NCBI GenBank assembly: GCA_950295325.1
Contig: OX485804.1
Location: 56,780,429-56,844,428 of the forward strand
DNA from: Polytrichum commune
Taxonomy: Eukaryota; Streptophyta; Polytrichopsida; Polytrichales; Polytrichaceae
Direction of reading: 5' to 3'
DNA length: 64,000 bases
The position numbers and the translations under genes are program-made. The notes below the pieces were generated by a model. That model saw only the letters and a program-made list of their open reading frames with translations. It did no database searches and was not told the origin of the DNA. Of this stretch, positions 41,776-54,414 are shown piece by piece (within the stretch, counting starts at the first letter, position 1; every line of letters begins with the position of its first letter).

Positions 41776-44700
41776 AGTGAACCAGTTGGATGTTTTGAAT
41801 GTGTGAGTCACCTTTAAAAATATAGAATATAAACGCCAACTCCAAGCCCTGGGGGTGTACCTTTCATTAGTAACCAAGAACCGCGTGTGTTCGCAACATA
41901 CTCTTTAAAACCCCTAAATACAAGTAATTTTGTATATAAAATCAAGCAATACATGTACAATTTCAACGATAAAAATATAAGTGACAATATATATACATAT
42001 TGTAAAATTACATTCATATGCAATCATTAAAATAAGTATACAAATATACTCCTGAATAACAATCAACCCCTATCATATGTACAATGTAAAACCCTAGTAT
42101 TCATCATAAATTCATTGAAGGCGAACTTGGGAACTACTTGGGAACTACTTGGGAACTTCACTTATCATTGGGAACTTCATGATAATAGAATTACTAGTGT
42201 AGAGCGGACATGTTTAGGGTTAGAGTGACCTCCTGCCTAGTATGTTGCTAAACGTCATGCATCATTATCGTCTAGTTTCTTATTAGAGAATTCTAATATT
42301 TTGGTGTCAATGAAATTATTAGTTTTCAAAAGTTAGTAGGGAATTTAGATAAGATGACAGTTACTAACTTGGGTGGGCAACAACAGAGATCTTTGGACTC
42401 CTATTTCAAGAGTTCTTGAGAATGTTTCTATTTGTTTGGAGTTATAAGTTATTGCTTCATTCCATCTATATTGCTTAAACTCGTTGTGTGTGTGTGTATA
42501 TCTCATATTACTTATGTTTTTGTATTCCCTCAATAATACAACAACTTTACGCCATTTGTCAATAATCATATTAATGAGAAGACGACATCTCGATGATACG
42601 ACCTTTTTTGTGTTTCCCAAACGTGTCATACTAAAGAGGGAGAACAGTTAGATCATAAGAGGTCCATCAAGTCAATTGGATCCCTATGCTCCACCCAATG
42701 ATGACCAAATTTCCTACAGATCTCATAAATCCTCCCAACAAACCATACCGTAATTAGAGTTGATGCTTTTGGTCTACCACATTTTTGACAATTCTAGCTT
42801 CATGTGTGTTTTTATCTTGACTTTCCTTGCTTGCATCTTGTAGTTCTAATAGCAATCAAAAGTCAAAATAACTTGAACAAATCAAAATTACTTGACTCAT
42901 TTTATTCCACTTGTTAATTAGTCTCTACCATGCATGCTATACTTTTTTTGTTTGTGGAGGGTGGGGGGTAATATATTGAAGAAGGTAAAGATTGTGGACC
43001 CTACTAGTATGTAATTTTTTGACAACCTTTATTTTTTAGGACCCTATGGGTAGGGTAACTTGGTATTTATTCTTCTTTGACATGGGCATATAGTAGTTAG
43101 AAATTATAATTTTTAATGATATCATGTAGTATCTAACCCTTACACATACAAGATCATAGTTCACACATAAAAACAACATGCACTCAATTCAGCTTCCTAG
43201 TATGCACTCTACTCATTTAAAACATACACACATGGAAATGGTGATAAAATGCTTGTGTTTAAAAACACAATTGCATACATGTAGCATTAGAACCCAACTA
43301 GCCAACACCAAACACAAAGTTTGTTTACAATGTACACATCAAGTTATGAAGCAATTTGTGTCATTGTTCAAGTGGTTGAAACCACTCGATGCACAACATC
43401 CAACTCTATGTGCTCAAGTCTACACCCATAAATTCTTGTCCGAAGACCTTGAGTGCCATTGATAATCCTCCAAGGTTATTACTTTCAGATATTTCCTAAG
43501 TTTCTCTTTAGCCAACAAGTATCTAGCCATAACCTCGGCACTCACCAATGTGGACTTAGGTTAGATGCCACATGGTCAATGCTCTCAGCATTAGCTCTTG
43601 AACCAACATGTGGAGGGAATAGGTTGGTTAGAGTCATCAAGGGGGGTAAGATCTTGGATTTCAGCCTTCTTTATTAAGCACTCTAAAGATCGTTGGGAGT
43701 CATAAACAAAATTCAAGTCAACCACATGTATGTGCTTTTTGGATTCAAGGTTGGGTTTAGCTAGTGGCAAAACATATACATCTCAAGAAAATCTATTGAG
43801 CCCCTCAAGCTTACAGTTAATCCGGCATTTACTCTCAACATCAAAGAGTTGAAAGGACCAATCTACAACATGAATACCATCAAGTAGCAGTCTAAGTTTG
43901 GCATATGTGTTTTCCTCAACAAGGTCCAATAAAATCTTGACTAGCATTGGAATCAACAAATGAGAATTATTCCAAATTTGAAAAATTACAAACATGGTTT
44001 GTAACCAACAACCTCACAGGATACCTAACCTCAAGTCTCTCACAAAAACATCTATTGACATCACCCCCTTTGTTTGCGGCAACAATTGGACCCCAAAAAA
44101 GTGAGAAATCATAATGAAATAAAAACCCTAAACCCTACCCATCTAACAAGCGAGCAAAGAATTGAAATTAGGAAAGACAAACCTTGGGATGGGTGCGCGT
44201 GGGGAGCGTGGTTATTCGTGTGCCCCTACTCCTAAACCTTGATCAATCAACCATCAACATTCACCAAGTTCAGAATAAGGTAAAAAATTGCACAAACAAG
44301 AAAAAGTTGGAAAGCTCCCACAAATCTTAACTAGGAACTCACAAAGCCAACCCATATGCCCAAATTCATTGGGGCCCCTTCCCGCATCTATTGCAACATA
44401 TTACATCCAACCACAAAAATACATTCATGAGATGTCATCCAATGGTGCTCATCCATAGTGTGGGGCCTTAATATAAATTATTTTAATTCCCCACCATGCA
44501 GACCCTATAGTCTGTTAGTTTTAAAATTTCTCTAACATGATCAATTTGTAAACACCCTGATTTATACCAAGGAGTTCAATATATAGCTTGGCCTTTGTTA
44601 CATGTACATATTTTCTATTTTGTAGGTTGCAACTCTAAAATGAGCCCTACATTTGTTCTCATGTATTTTTCTAAAATACAAGAGTGACAATCCCCCCCCC

Positions 44701-45036
44701 CCCCCCCCTTGGATGCTTTAATGATGACCACAAACTAATTTAGAGACAAGACAAGCATTTTTTTCTCTCTATTCAAACCAAGAATTCACTTGATGCAAGA
44801 ATTTATCTATAATCACCTATTGTTGCTTCCACAATCAAATACATAAAACTACTAATGTGACGAGCACTCAAAAGGAGTAGGGGCAATGTGTAAACACACG
44901 AAACGTATGAGGAAAGGAGGAGTTTTGAGCACCTTCGTAATTTCAATGAACTTTTTTGTTGGCATTTGCGACAACACCTACCTCCGATTGCTTGCAATCA
45001 CTACGTGGATCAATCACCCACATCCACCATGCGCAT
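41776..45036. other. Intergenic; no supported gene
   Basis: AT-rich with short frames only. Includes a short direct repeat of ACTTGGGAACT (42125-42165), a telomere-like AAACCCTAAACCCTA near 44126-44142 and a C17 run (44692-44708). Confidence 0.5.
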
Positions 45037-45416
45037 CCCCTTTGATCAACCTCCACAAAGAAACGTGGCCAATTCCTCTTGCAACCCTAAGCAAGAAATG
45101 GCCTCATTCTCAACTCAACGACCCCTTTCAAAACTCTAATATCGCCGCTCCATATATGCATGGATGAGATAAGGCAATGAGAAAACAATTCATCCTAGTT
45201 TCATCCAATATTAAATACTTGTCCCGTAAAATCGAGTGACACTACCAAACAAGTACAAATGTTGTATATTTTTCAGAGGTCCTTCATACATGAACATAAC
45301 TCCGAGTTATAATTTGTGTAGCATATGTGTACATAGTACGGCAAAGTTCAATTTAATGCCCCTATTGTGCACTCACGTATACTCATAAAGTTATGAAAGG
45401 TGCACCCCTAGGCTCC
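45037..45416. repeat. Dispersed repeat family Z, copy 1
   Basis: Matches 52706-53090 over about 380 bp: CTCTTGCAAYCCTAAGCAA, ATGGATGAGATAA, CATCCTAGTTTCATCCAATA, TAATTTGTGTAG and GTTATGAAAGGTGCACCCC. No coding or terminal features were found, so the element type is unknown. Confidence 0.8.
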
Positions 45417-45654
45417 AAGCAAAGCAAGCATGATTGAAGAGTCACATTTGCCCACTGCCTACTTCCCTCTTTGAAGGGTAGGCTCTATATCAAGATTCAA
45501 GAATAATTATACCGAAACACCATGAAATTCAACTTTTGCAAGGAGGGTGATTGTGAGACTCTAAAAGGTTGCACATGCAAGAAAGAGGTACCTTGGGGCT
45601 GAGTGAGCATGTTGATTTGTTGTGTGGTTTATTGTCAAGGGTAACCCAGGTTTG

Positions 45655-46462
45655 TTTCACCCTAAGAAACTTTGGGTGGAGGGCATATTAACCTTTTACA
45701 TATGATAATTTCTTAAAATTTCAGTTGTAAAATACTCGAGCGGTGTTTTCGCCTTCCAAATGGATGGATTGACAGATGGATGGATGGATGGATGGATGGA
45801 TGGATGTTTACATCGCATGGCCTACAAGAAGCTCATGTCCTGCAACAAACTTCCTTCAGCTCCTTTCCACAGGGAAAAGAATGAAATAAGCACAAATCGT
45901 AACATTATTCATATCCATAAGAGTGTTACGTGGGACTCACAACTTTTCACAGAATATTCCCCACATTCACACTGCAATTCACCCTTTAAAACTGTGGATG
46001 GAGGGCATAATAGCCTCCTCCAACTGAAAATTACATAAAATAGTCAAGTGACGTTTTCACCTTCCAGATAGATGGATGGATAAGTTTCCATCACATGGAC
46101 CGCAGGAAGCTCATGGCCCACAACAATAGTCCTTCGGCTCCTTTTCCACAGGGTAGAACTTTCATCATCCTTAAATTTTGTGAACGAATGAGGTGGATGC
46201 AGCGTTTTAATGTGTGATTCATCTCACATTTGGGTGGAGCCTGGCATCATAATAATCTATCTCGTCCCGATGACAAATTAAACCTCCTATGATTCCAGGC
46301 TGCAATGTAGTGGAGCAGCGTTTTTTTGCGCCTTCCAGAGAGTGGGATGCGCGAGCCATCTAAAACATGGTAAGTAAGTTAAGTCACGGTGTGTGGGAAG
46401 AAGCTCCATGCCCAGTGCCCACATTCCTTCGTTCAGCTGGGCCTTTCCACACAGAAAAACAA
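45655..46462. repeat. Three tandem copies of repeat family W
   Basis: Copies start near 45655, 45966 and 46223. Each runs from a TGGRTGGAG-GGCAT block through a RCGTTTT-CGCCTTCCA block to GGAAGCTCATG...CAACA...CCTTTCCACAG. The first contains an expanded GATG microsatellite (45760-45806). Confidence 0.8.
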
Positions 46463-46471
46463 CAATAAATT

Positions 46472-46650
46472 ACTATATTCGTTAATTGGAGACTTTTTCA
46501 TTTGCCATATTCATGCATGAGGAGTATATACATTTCTAAATATAATAAGTATCTATATCATAATCAAAACATGCACTAAACACAATATGAGACTTGAAAT
46601 CTTTGATTAGTCTCCAAATCATGAAAAAGTCTCCAATTAACGAATATAGT
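46472..46650. repeat. Foldback with perfect 30-bp arms
   Basis: The left arm 46472-46501 (begins ACTATATTCGTTAATTGG) is the exact reverse complement of 46621-46650. Matching continues past it with one mismatch. The spacer is 119 bases and AT-rich. Perfect arms suggest a young element or selection on pairing. No target duplication could be assigned. Confidence 0.8.
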
Positions 46651-46710
46651 GATTAATGCAAATGCAAAAGCAGAAGCAGGAGCAGCAGCACCGGCCCCTT
46701 GCAGGATCCC

Positions 46711-46734
46711 GGTGGGGTGGGGTGGGGTGGGGTG
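46711..46734. repeat. (GGGGT)n short tandem repeat
   Basis: Four to five units on the + strand; a G-rich strand able in principle to form a G-quadruplex. Confidence 0.85.
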
Positions 46735-46941
46735 GTGTCGTGCTTGTCATCACTTCCGGGTACTAAAATATGCCCATGCACGCATTGAAACGGGTCAAGC
46801 TGTCGCTTCCTGTTTGTCAAAAGTCTGAGCCGGCTAAGGCCCGAGATGGCCAATTCCAATTCCATTGGCCCAGTGCAGGGGCGGCAAGGACCCATTCCTT
46901 GCCCCCTCCTTATGTATGTGAATGTATGGAGCGAGCTTCCT

Positions 46942-46977
46942 TCATCCATCCATCCATCCATCCATCCATTCATTCAT
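46942..46977. repeat. (CATC)n microsatellite
   Basis: About eight units, ending in CATT variants. Confidence 0.9.
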
Positions 46978-47259
46978 CTGCTCGTCTGGCCGGCCAAGGC
47001 TAAGCCTGGGCTTGCTAGCTAACCTCAAAACCCATGTGGCTCATGGCACACTTTTAAGTTGATCATCGCCAAAGTGGAGAGCAGTGGCATGCAAACACAT
47101 CCATGGATACAATTGCCACAACTCCTGCTTGGGATTGATTCTGACAAGTGACTGCTTCAATTTGAGGTCCTCGGCTGCACTGGAGGGAGGAGGTTAGAGC
47201 TGGCTGCTGGAGAATGTGCTGAGAAACAGTTGCAGATCAAGCTTTCACGAATTTGCAAG

Positions 47260-48889
47260 GTGAGTGGAGGGATTGGGGTGGGGTGGAGTGGAGGGTGAGC
47301 TGCTGTCCAGGTTCTGGAGTCAGCTTCGTCAAATTCTGCACAGATGGAAGGGATTCGTGAACCTCCACTGCAGCTAGATTTGATCTGAAGTTGCCTGAAA
47401 ATGTTGCAGGAGAGTTTGGGGAAGCTCCAATTTCCTACAAGTTTAGTGGAGGGATGGATTGGAGTCCTGTGAGCTTATGTCATCCAAATATTCTTGGGTC
47501 ATTGCTTTCAAACGGTTCAGATTCAAGGCAGTCTTGAAGCTTTGGAGATTATCTGCTTCCCTGGAGCTAGATTGATCTAACGTTTCTGAGTCGGTTGCTG
47601 CAGAGTGTGTGTAACGTGAAACATCAATTCTTAGAAGATAATGGGGGGAATGAAGTTCTGGGAGCTGGTCTATGATGTTTGAGTGCTCTTTCTTACAAGA
47701 ATTGGACCTCCTATGTTGTGAATTCCTAAGATTTGATATATCTGAGGATCATTGGCATGATTCCTAGTCTAGAAAGGTTTTTTCATGTCAGATATTTGAG
47801 TCATTGCTTCAAACAGTTCAGATTCAAGGCATTCTTGAAGCTTCACTGGAGTTCGATTGCCCCAAAGTTGCTATATCTGTTCCTGCAATCTGTCTGAAAG
47901 ATGAAGCTCAAATTTTACAAGTCATTACTTAGGGGAATGAGTTCTGCGAGCTGGTCTATGATTCTTGAGTGGTCTCTCCTTACCAGAACTGGACCTCCCA
48001 TGTTGTGAAATTTCTACAATTCGATTTCTGAAGATCACTGGCATGATTCCTAGTGTAGACGAATTCTTGAGTCAATGCTTTAAACAGTACAGTTTTCGAG
48101 GGATTCTTGAAGCCTTGGAGATCCTCTGCTTCACTGGAGCTAGATTGATCCAAAGTTGCTGAATCTGTCCCTGCAGAGTGTCTGAAAGGTAAAGCTCAAA
48201 TTCTACAAGTATTTAGTCAGGGAATGGAATCCTGGGAGCTGGTCTATGGTTCTTGAGTGGTCTTTTCTTCGTCTGAAGATTCCTTAGTGATTTTTCATAT
48301 CTGAAGATCACTGGCATGATTCTTTATCTAGAAGAATTCTTGAGTCATTGCTTCCAACAGTGCAGATGCAAGGAATCCCTGACGCTTTTGAGATCCTCTG
48401 TTTCACTGGAGCTAGATTGATGTAACGTTTCTGAATCTGTTGGAACAGAGTGTCTGCAAGGTGATGGTGGTGGTGAAGCTCGCTTTTCCACAGCTTAGTT
48501 AGGGAAATGGGGTGCTGGACTCAGCTGGTCTACGATTCTTGAGTGGTCGAGTTGCCTTACAACAATTGTGCAAGAATGGGTCCCCCTGTGTAGTTGTGTA
48601 TTTCTAAGATTTAACTGAAGATCACCCACTCGTGCTTGAAATTGTGGCATAATTCCTAGGAAAGAGTTGTGGTCCAGCAGAGGTCCTAACCAGCAAGAAA
48701 TCTAAAGCCCCACAACCGCCAGGCTGAAATTGATCACCTATGTCCAGTGTCTGGGATAGAAAAAAATGGGACCACTAGTGAAAGTGGTGCATCTTCCATA
48801 CCCTAGAATACCAGAACAGAGGTGGTGACCCCAGAAACATTTGGCAGGGGGCCCAGAAATTCAACTAATACCGCCTTGATGACCTTGCA
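47260..48889 (+). other. Possible 5' UTR intron of the small membrane protein gene
   Basis: Donor AAG|GTGAGT is a near-perfect plant 5' splice site and GATGACCTTGCAG|GG is a good acceptor. The sequence between 48890 and the ATG at 49043 has no upstream frame that would block translation for long. Long leader introns are common in plants. Transcript evidence is absent, so this is inference from splice consensus and position. Confidence 0.35.
47370..48640. repeat. 286-bp tandem array
   Basis: The word GAGCTGGTCTATG (or a one- or two-base variant) recurs at about 47662, 47948, 48236 and 48521, giving spacings of 286-288 bp. Each unit also holds TTCTTGAGTGG, GATCAYTGGCATGATTC, GAATTCTTGAGTCA and CACTGGAGCTAGATTGAT. 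A fifth, more diverged unit lies to the left (from about 47370). The array sits between a consensus donor (47259) and an acceptor-like site (48890), so it may lie in a leader intron of the gene at 49043. Confidence 0.85.
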
Positions 48890-49042
48890 GGGAGGCAGAC
48901 ACAGAGCATTCAAGAGACCTAACCAAGGAGAGATTAAACTCACTCACCTGATGCTGCCAAGGCCTGTCAACCGCCCAGTTTAGTTCTGCAAGAATCTCAG
49001 TTACCAAATTTAAGGGTCAGCCAGTAGCCGGCTTTAGTTCCC

Positions 49043-49309
49043 ATGCCGAGCGAGCGCTATTACACAGCTCCCACAATGCAGCCCGGGAGGACGATGGAGC
49101 AGTTCTACAGGCCCGAGTACATGCAACACATCAATGGCGAGCAGCTGGTGGGCAGCGTGATCGCCCTGTGCGTCATGTATTTCATCGCGCGCCTCTTCTT
49201 CAACGGCCTCATGCTCGTGCTCTTCGTGGGCATCACCGTCACCATCATCATGCAAATCTTGGACGGCATCACGGCCAACGTGAAGCCCACGCCGAGACCG
49301 CGCAGCTAG
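49043..49309 (+). CDS. Small two-pass membrane protein, 88 residues
   Basis: An intact frame from ATG at 49043 to TAG, with strong G/C preference at third positions (GTG, CTC, ATC, AAC, GCC), quite unlike the AT-rich surroundings. The N-terminus is polar (residues 1-33, SERYYTAPTMQPGRTMEQFY). Two hydrophobic segments follow (about 34-53 and 55-73), separated by a single Asn-Gly turn, then a short basic, proline-rich tail (KPTPRPRS). Codon bias and hydropathy support a real gene. I do not recognise the family, and no function is assigned. A possible 5' leader intron runs from AAG|GTGAGT (47259/47260) to CCTTGCAG near 48889, which would give a 1.6-kb intron holding the 286-bp tandem array. A second frame on the opposite strand is a GC-driven shadow. 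Confidence 0.65.
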   Translation: MPSERYYTAPTMQPGRTMEQFYRPEYMQHINGEQLVGSVIALCVMYFIARLFFNGLMLVLFVGITVTIIMQILDGITANVKPTPRPRS

Positions 49310-52300
49310 AAATTGCGCAGCAGCCTGCACGCAAATGGAGTCATACGATTTTACATAATCGGACAGGATCGGACCGGACCGGACATCAAATTTTCATAGC
49401 TACCTGCCGCTGAGCTCACTGACAATTCTCTGGCGCCATGTTTCCCGCCATTCAAATCTCGATGCCTTGCATCGTCTCCATGGAATCCTTTGCTGAAGGG
49501 GGGGGGGGGGGGGGGGCAGCGGCAGCACCAACAGACGGGTCATCTTCTCTAGTTTCACATTCTTCTTCTTCTTCTTCTTCCATGTGACGAACAGGCTTCT
49601 TCGCTCCCCCTCAGAGTTTGCATACTGAGGAGAGCTAGATGACATGCTAATTTGTGGTGAATGTAAGCAACCGTTTACTAACTTAATTTTCTGCTCAACG
49701 TGTACAGTACTCACTTGATGGACACAATTTGTCGCATGCATGCAAAAGTTTTCGTGCAACTTTATGTTGTGAATGTCGCATGGAAGAGAGATCATCAAGA
49801 GAGAGCGAGAGATGATGCCATCCAGACGTTTGTTGGGATGAATGAGAGCCGGTTCACCTTAGGCTGAAGTCGTATGCAAACCCAAGACAGGTTTATGGAG
49901 TTGGACTGTGGGACAAGTGTGATTACCTCTTGTTAAAGGTGCAAATCTCTAGATGTGTGCAAGCATTTTTTAATCTTGACCAGTCAACAGGAACGCTTAA
50001 TCAGATACGGGGTAAATTTGTGTGGAGAATGTTATATCAACGATTTGATGGTGTGTGTATAACATAAAATCTTGCACTTGAAGCAACTTACTGGTTTTGA
50101 AATTTTGATCCTGTGTATCCATGTATGTATGTAGATTGAGCATGACTGGGCTAGTCATTTGTGCTTATTAAAACAGACAGGAGGCTTTGTGCTGAGGCCG
50201 GATTTATAGAGATGACTACAACAGCTTCTATAGTCAGATGATGTATTGCATGAAAATCCTCCACTGTAGATGTTTTGATGCTGGAACTGGAAGCCATTTG
50301 TATTTGGAGATATAACTTGGGTATGACTGAGCAAGTCACAGTTCGTGCTTAACCAATATATACTAGACAAGAAGTTTCGTGGTGAGGATTTATCCATGTG
50401 GCTTCCATAACTCAGGGATAGCATGATGGCGAAATTTTATAGACTTATCTACTTTAGATTCAATGAGTTATATTGTATCAAAATCAGGTGACAGTGCACC
50501 ATAATCAAAATTCATGGTGATGATGACATGGGTAGGGCATGAGTATAACAAACCACGAGAACGTCCACAATTTGTGTGAGACCAAAGAGAATTCATCAAG
50601 CCTGATGGGCCTGCTCCAGTACTAGTTTCCAAACATGCATCCTTCACTTTCTCACACACACCCATGACGGGAAAATGACTAATTCTATCTGTTCTCGAAA
50701 GTAAGGTAGGAAAGGTATGTCGCCCTACTGTGAGCACGTCCAACTCCACATAAAATTATGGCCATTGGATCAGATTGGGGATTGTCTCATCCGGTTGGCA
50801 ATTGTCATTTTTTTAGATTGCAGAATCGGATTTGAGACGAAAATGTCATTGGAAGCCCAAAGTGAAGATTCCCTTTCTCTTCAAAGGAAAACATAGGGCC
50901 TCCCAACTGTATTAACTACTGATTGAACTTAGAGTGGAGTTTAGAACATGAGCAGATGGTCCAATCCTCGTAACACGAGTCCTTTTAGTGTCCATTCCTA
51001 ACTATAATCGGGAGGGCCTATGTAATATGTGAACACATAAGGCCCACATACGTTAGTTGAATCTTCCTCCCAACATGCTCAACCATGTAGGGTCGCTCAG
51101 CCAATTGCATTTTTAAACATGAAATTCTTCACTACGACTTATCGCTGCAGCGAGAATTTCGCACAGAATTTCCTGCGAGAACGTAGCTAGGTCTGTGCCT
51201 TGAATGCTGCGCCAGGTCGGTACTTGCCTGTAAGTTAATTTTATGGGCTTGGAGGTTTGGGAACGTTGTTTGTACTGTGTCCTCTTGCAGATGCCACACA
51301 TTGCTTGAATTTGGAGTTTGCAGTATATTGGGTATGTACATTGATCCCATGCATTTTGTGATTCTCCTGAAAGAGTTATCAATGATTTCTGTTTGGAATC
51401 TGTGGACACAAGCATTGACAGTGATTTCTTTAGAACTAAGTTTCTAATTTCAAATATACTGAAGGACCGAAAATGGCCTTTGTGGAAGACACGCAGTTGT
51501 TAGAAAACAAGTACAAGGAGCAACAGGCCATAAGGGTTGTGTCAATGACATATCAACTCTGCATAAACGTAGAAGTGCCTATCATGGACATTCTTTCCAA
51601 GCAGTTTAGTATCTTCCAAGGTAACTGAGCCTAAAAGCGATGTTTCCCATAAACTTTTGCACTTTCAGGTTAAATACCTTGAAGAATCCAAAAATCTGTA
51701 AAACTATGAGGCTATGGGGAAAAATCAATAAAAAATTAAATTCATATGCAACTTATAGAAATTCACAAAATCTTTTCAAGAAATGAGCCTTTTATCATCT
51801 ATTAGGGGGATTTCATTAGAGTTGGATTGTTAGGTGAGAATTGCCATAAAGTTAGTATAATTGTGGCTTAGTTAAATTGTGGGTTGCTATTAAATGAGGG
51901 TGTTGTTTATCTTTTCCGGGATACCTCTTCCATCAGTTCGTTGAGCAAGTATATCTTAGATTGGCCATTGTCATTGGCTAAAGTTGGTGCTCTTCATAAA
52001 AAATCTTAATATATGCCAATACGATGTTATTTTGTACTTACTATTGCACATGAATAATTGCTTTTATTACTGGCATACTTAATGACATTGTTGCACTCAC
52101 TTGTTGACGGTTTAAAGTTGAAAAACAAGTGTTGCCAAAAAGTTGGTGTTACTTTTAGGGGCACTTACCTTAGATTTAGCATCTCAATTCATTTCAAAAC
52201 AAAAATCTAGACCAAAAATTATATGAGAAACTACTTTTAGAAGGGTGTTTGTAATAGGCCTCTACATCTACAGTTGGCACTATGTATATGTGCCTTCACA

Positions 52301-52705
52301 TGTGTTAGAGCAATCTCTATGTGTTGTAACAATTCTCATGCTCCCCAAGTTCTCACACTTACAAAGTGTTATAAATCATGTGCCACAATTTCTATTCCCC
52401 CATCCTTTATTAAGTTGCAGTTAGTATATGTTTGATTTTCATAAAATCCTCATACATGTGTATATCTTGCCTACTTGTATGACACTACCTGTCATCAATG
52501 GACAATATTGCCTTTGTGTCAATGACATGTTATTTCAACAGACATGTTGCCACCAACATATCATCACTAAATTGTTGCACACATCATAGGTTTATTAACG
52601 ATACAAAAACAATTGAGAGAAAACCCACCTAGGAATCAACACCTTCTCAATTTCAATGTTGCCCACGATTTGAGAAAGGCACCAACCACTCGCAACCACC
52701 CGCAA
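49310..52705. other. Intergenic; no supported gene
   Basis: A G19 run (49498-49516) and a TTC repeat (49558-49581) occur. A diverged direct repeat lies at about 50136-50220 and 50318-50400 (ATGACTGRGC-AGTCA, then GTGCTTA, then GGTGAGGATTTAT-type words). A minus frame at 50468-50749 reads fairly protein-like (ETSTGAGPSGLMNSLWS) but has no recognised domain. Confidence 0.5.
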
Positions 52706-53090
52706 CCACCCGCATCAACCACAAAGAAGCGCCACAAAGAAGCACTGGATGTTTCTCTTGCAATCCTAAGCAAAAAGTGGCCTCGTTCTCATCTTAATTA
52801 CACCTTTCAAAACTCTACTACTGCCTCTTCCAAACATACATGGATGAGATAACAAAATGAGAAAATCATTCATCCTAGTTTCATCCAATATTAAATATTG
52901 GTTTCATAAAGTCTAGTGACCCTAAATATACAAATGTCATATATTTTCTAGAGGTTCTTCATAAATGTACATAATTACAAGTGATAATTTGTGTAGTAGA
53001 TGTATACGTAATACGGAAAAAATCAAATTAATACGCATTTTCTACACTTACGTTTACTCATACATGTTATGAAAGGTGCACCCCCATATT
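52706..53090. repeat. Dispersed repeat family Z, copy 2
   Basis: Same order of blocks as 45037-45416, with comparable divergence along its length and direct orientation. Confidence 0.8.
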
Positions 53091-54303
53091 TTAGTGTAAA
53101 TGGTGTCACCAACATACACATGAATTGAATTCTCACCTTCTAAAATCTACTTCTAATGTAAGATATGCACATGCAAAAAAAATTAAATATCATGTGTTAT
53201 GTTTAATGTAAAGTCTTTATTTTGAGTGGAGAGTAAAATTACTATATCCCCTAGTGCATTTTTTTATTACCTCCAACATCCAAATGTTTCTATGCTTTAA
53301 ATGTTGCCTTTTGGGTTCCCTTGATGCATGACACACACATAGGATTGTTATTAAGTGGTGTTCTATCCAACTTTTTGATCCAAGATAACTCTATCTCCAA
53401 TAAGGTGTGTAGTCTAGAATGACTGAGGAAGTACTCAAAAGCTTGACTACAAATGGTTCTTGCAAATTTAATGTACTTTTTAGATCAATTGAAAATTCCA
53501 ACATTATGGTTTTTAAGATCACATTTGTACCGCTTGAAATGATAATGTCTTCAAACGTGAAGAAAAGGAACCTCAAACTAATAGAGGTTGAGTATAGTTC
53601 ATTAGTTTGTCACATCCAACATATGATATGTGAATTTAAGCTTTGAATTAGTGATGAAGGTGTGTAATTAATATTAGATAGCATATTATATCCAATTGGC
53701 ACAAAGACTTGAGACTACATAGGGCTACATCTTAAAATAGGAAAGAAAATCTATTTCTAATGAAGTTGTAGACGGTCCAACATTAACACAAAATATATCT
53801 CATTTTCAACTGATATTTTTTAAGTAAAAATGACACAATTTCTTATCTCCAAGTATCGAGATAGTTGACCACCAGCCAATTGCAATGGCAAGACTATGAT
53901 TTGAGGTGTGATAAGCAACATTAATTTTGCATCAAGATGGCGACGAAGATTGCTTCAAGTATGCTTCGCATTCGCAATTGACAAAGTCCTTGAGGTGAAG
54001 GTAGTCTAGTTTCTTCCCATGAGGTGTTAACAGGCGTCACATGGACATAGTAAAGGCCTTTCCAAGCATAGATTAAAACCAAGATTTCAAAAACGAAATT
54101 TTATTCATGTTATTGTAAGAGTGCAAACGCACATTGCCAGATGCCAAAATTTCTGGGAGGTGCAAATACATGTTGTTCTTAAAAATTGTGAACGAAGTCA
54201 AAATTATTGAGGACCTGCAGGAGATTTGCCATGATGAGGATGATGTCCATTAAATATATATATATATATATATATAAAGAAGTCCCGCGTCACTAAAGGG
54301 AGG
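53091..54303. other. Intergenic; no supported gene
   Basis: AT-rich DNA. A TA microsatellite lies at 54253-54276. Confidence 0.5.
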
Positions 54304-54414
54304 CTACACTGATTATCCCAATTAGTGCTTGTTTCTATTGGGAGTTACGCAGTGTAACAACGTCTTATTCAAGAGTTCAATTTTTACTAACAAAAGTTCA
54401 ATAGGTTGTTTTGT

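Noticed and set aside
44692..44708. Long C runs here and at 38981, 40489, and G runs at 30524 and 49498
   Set aside because: Homopolymers without structure; lengths may be sequencing artefacts.
49034..49330. 98-codon minus frame rich in His, Asp and Glu
   Set aside because: Complement of the GC-rich 88-codon gene; the + frame has the better codon pattern and hydropathy.
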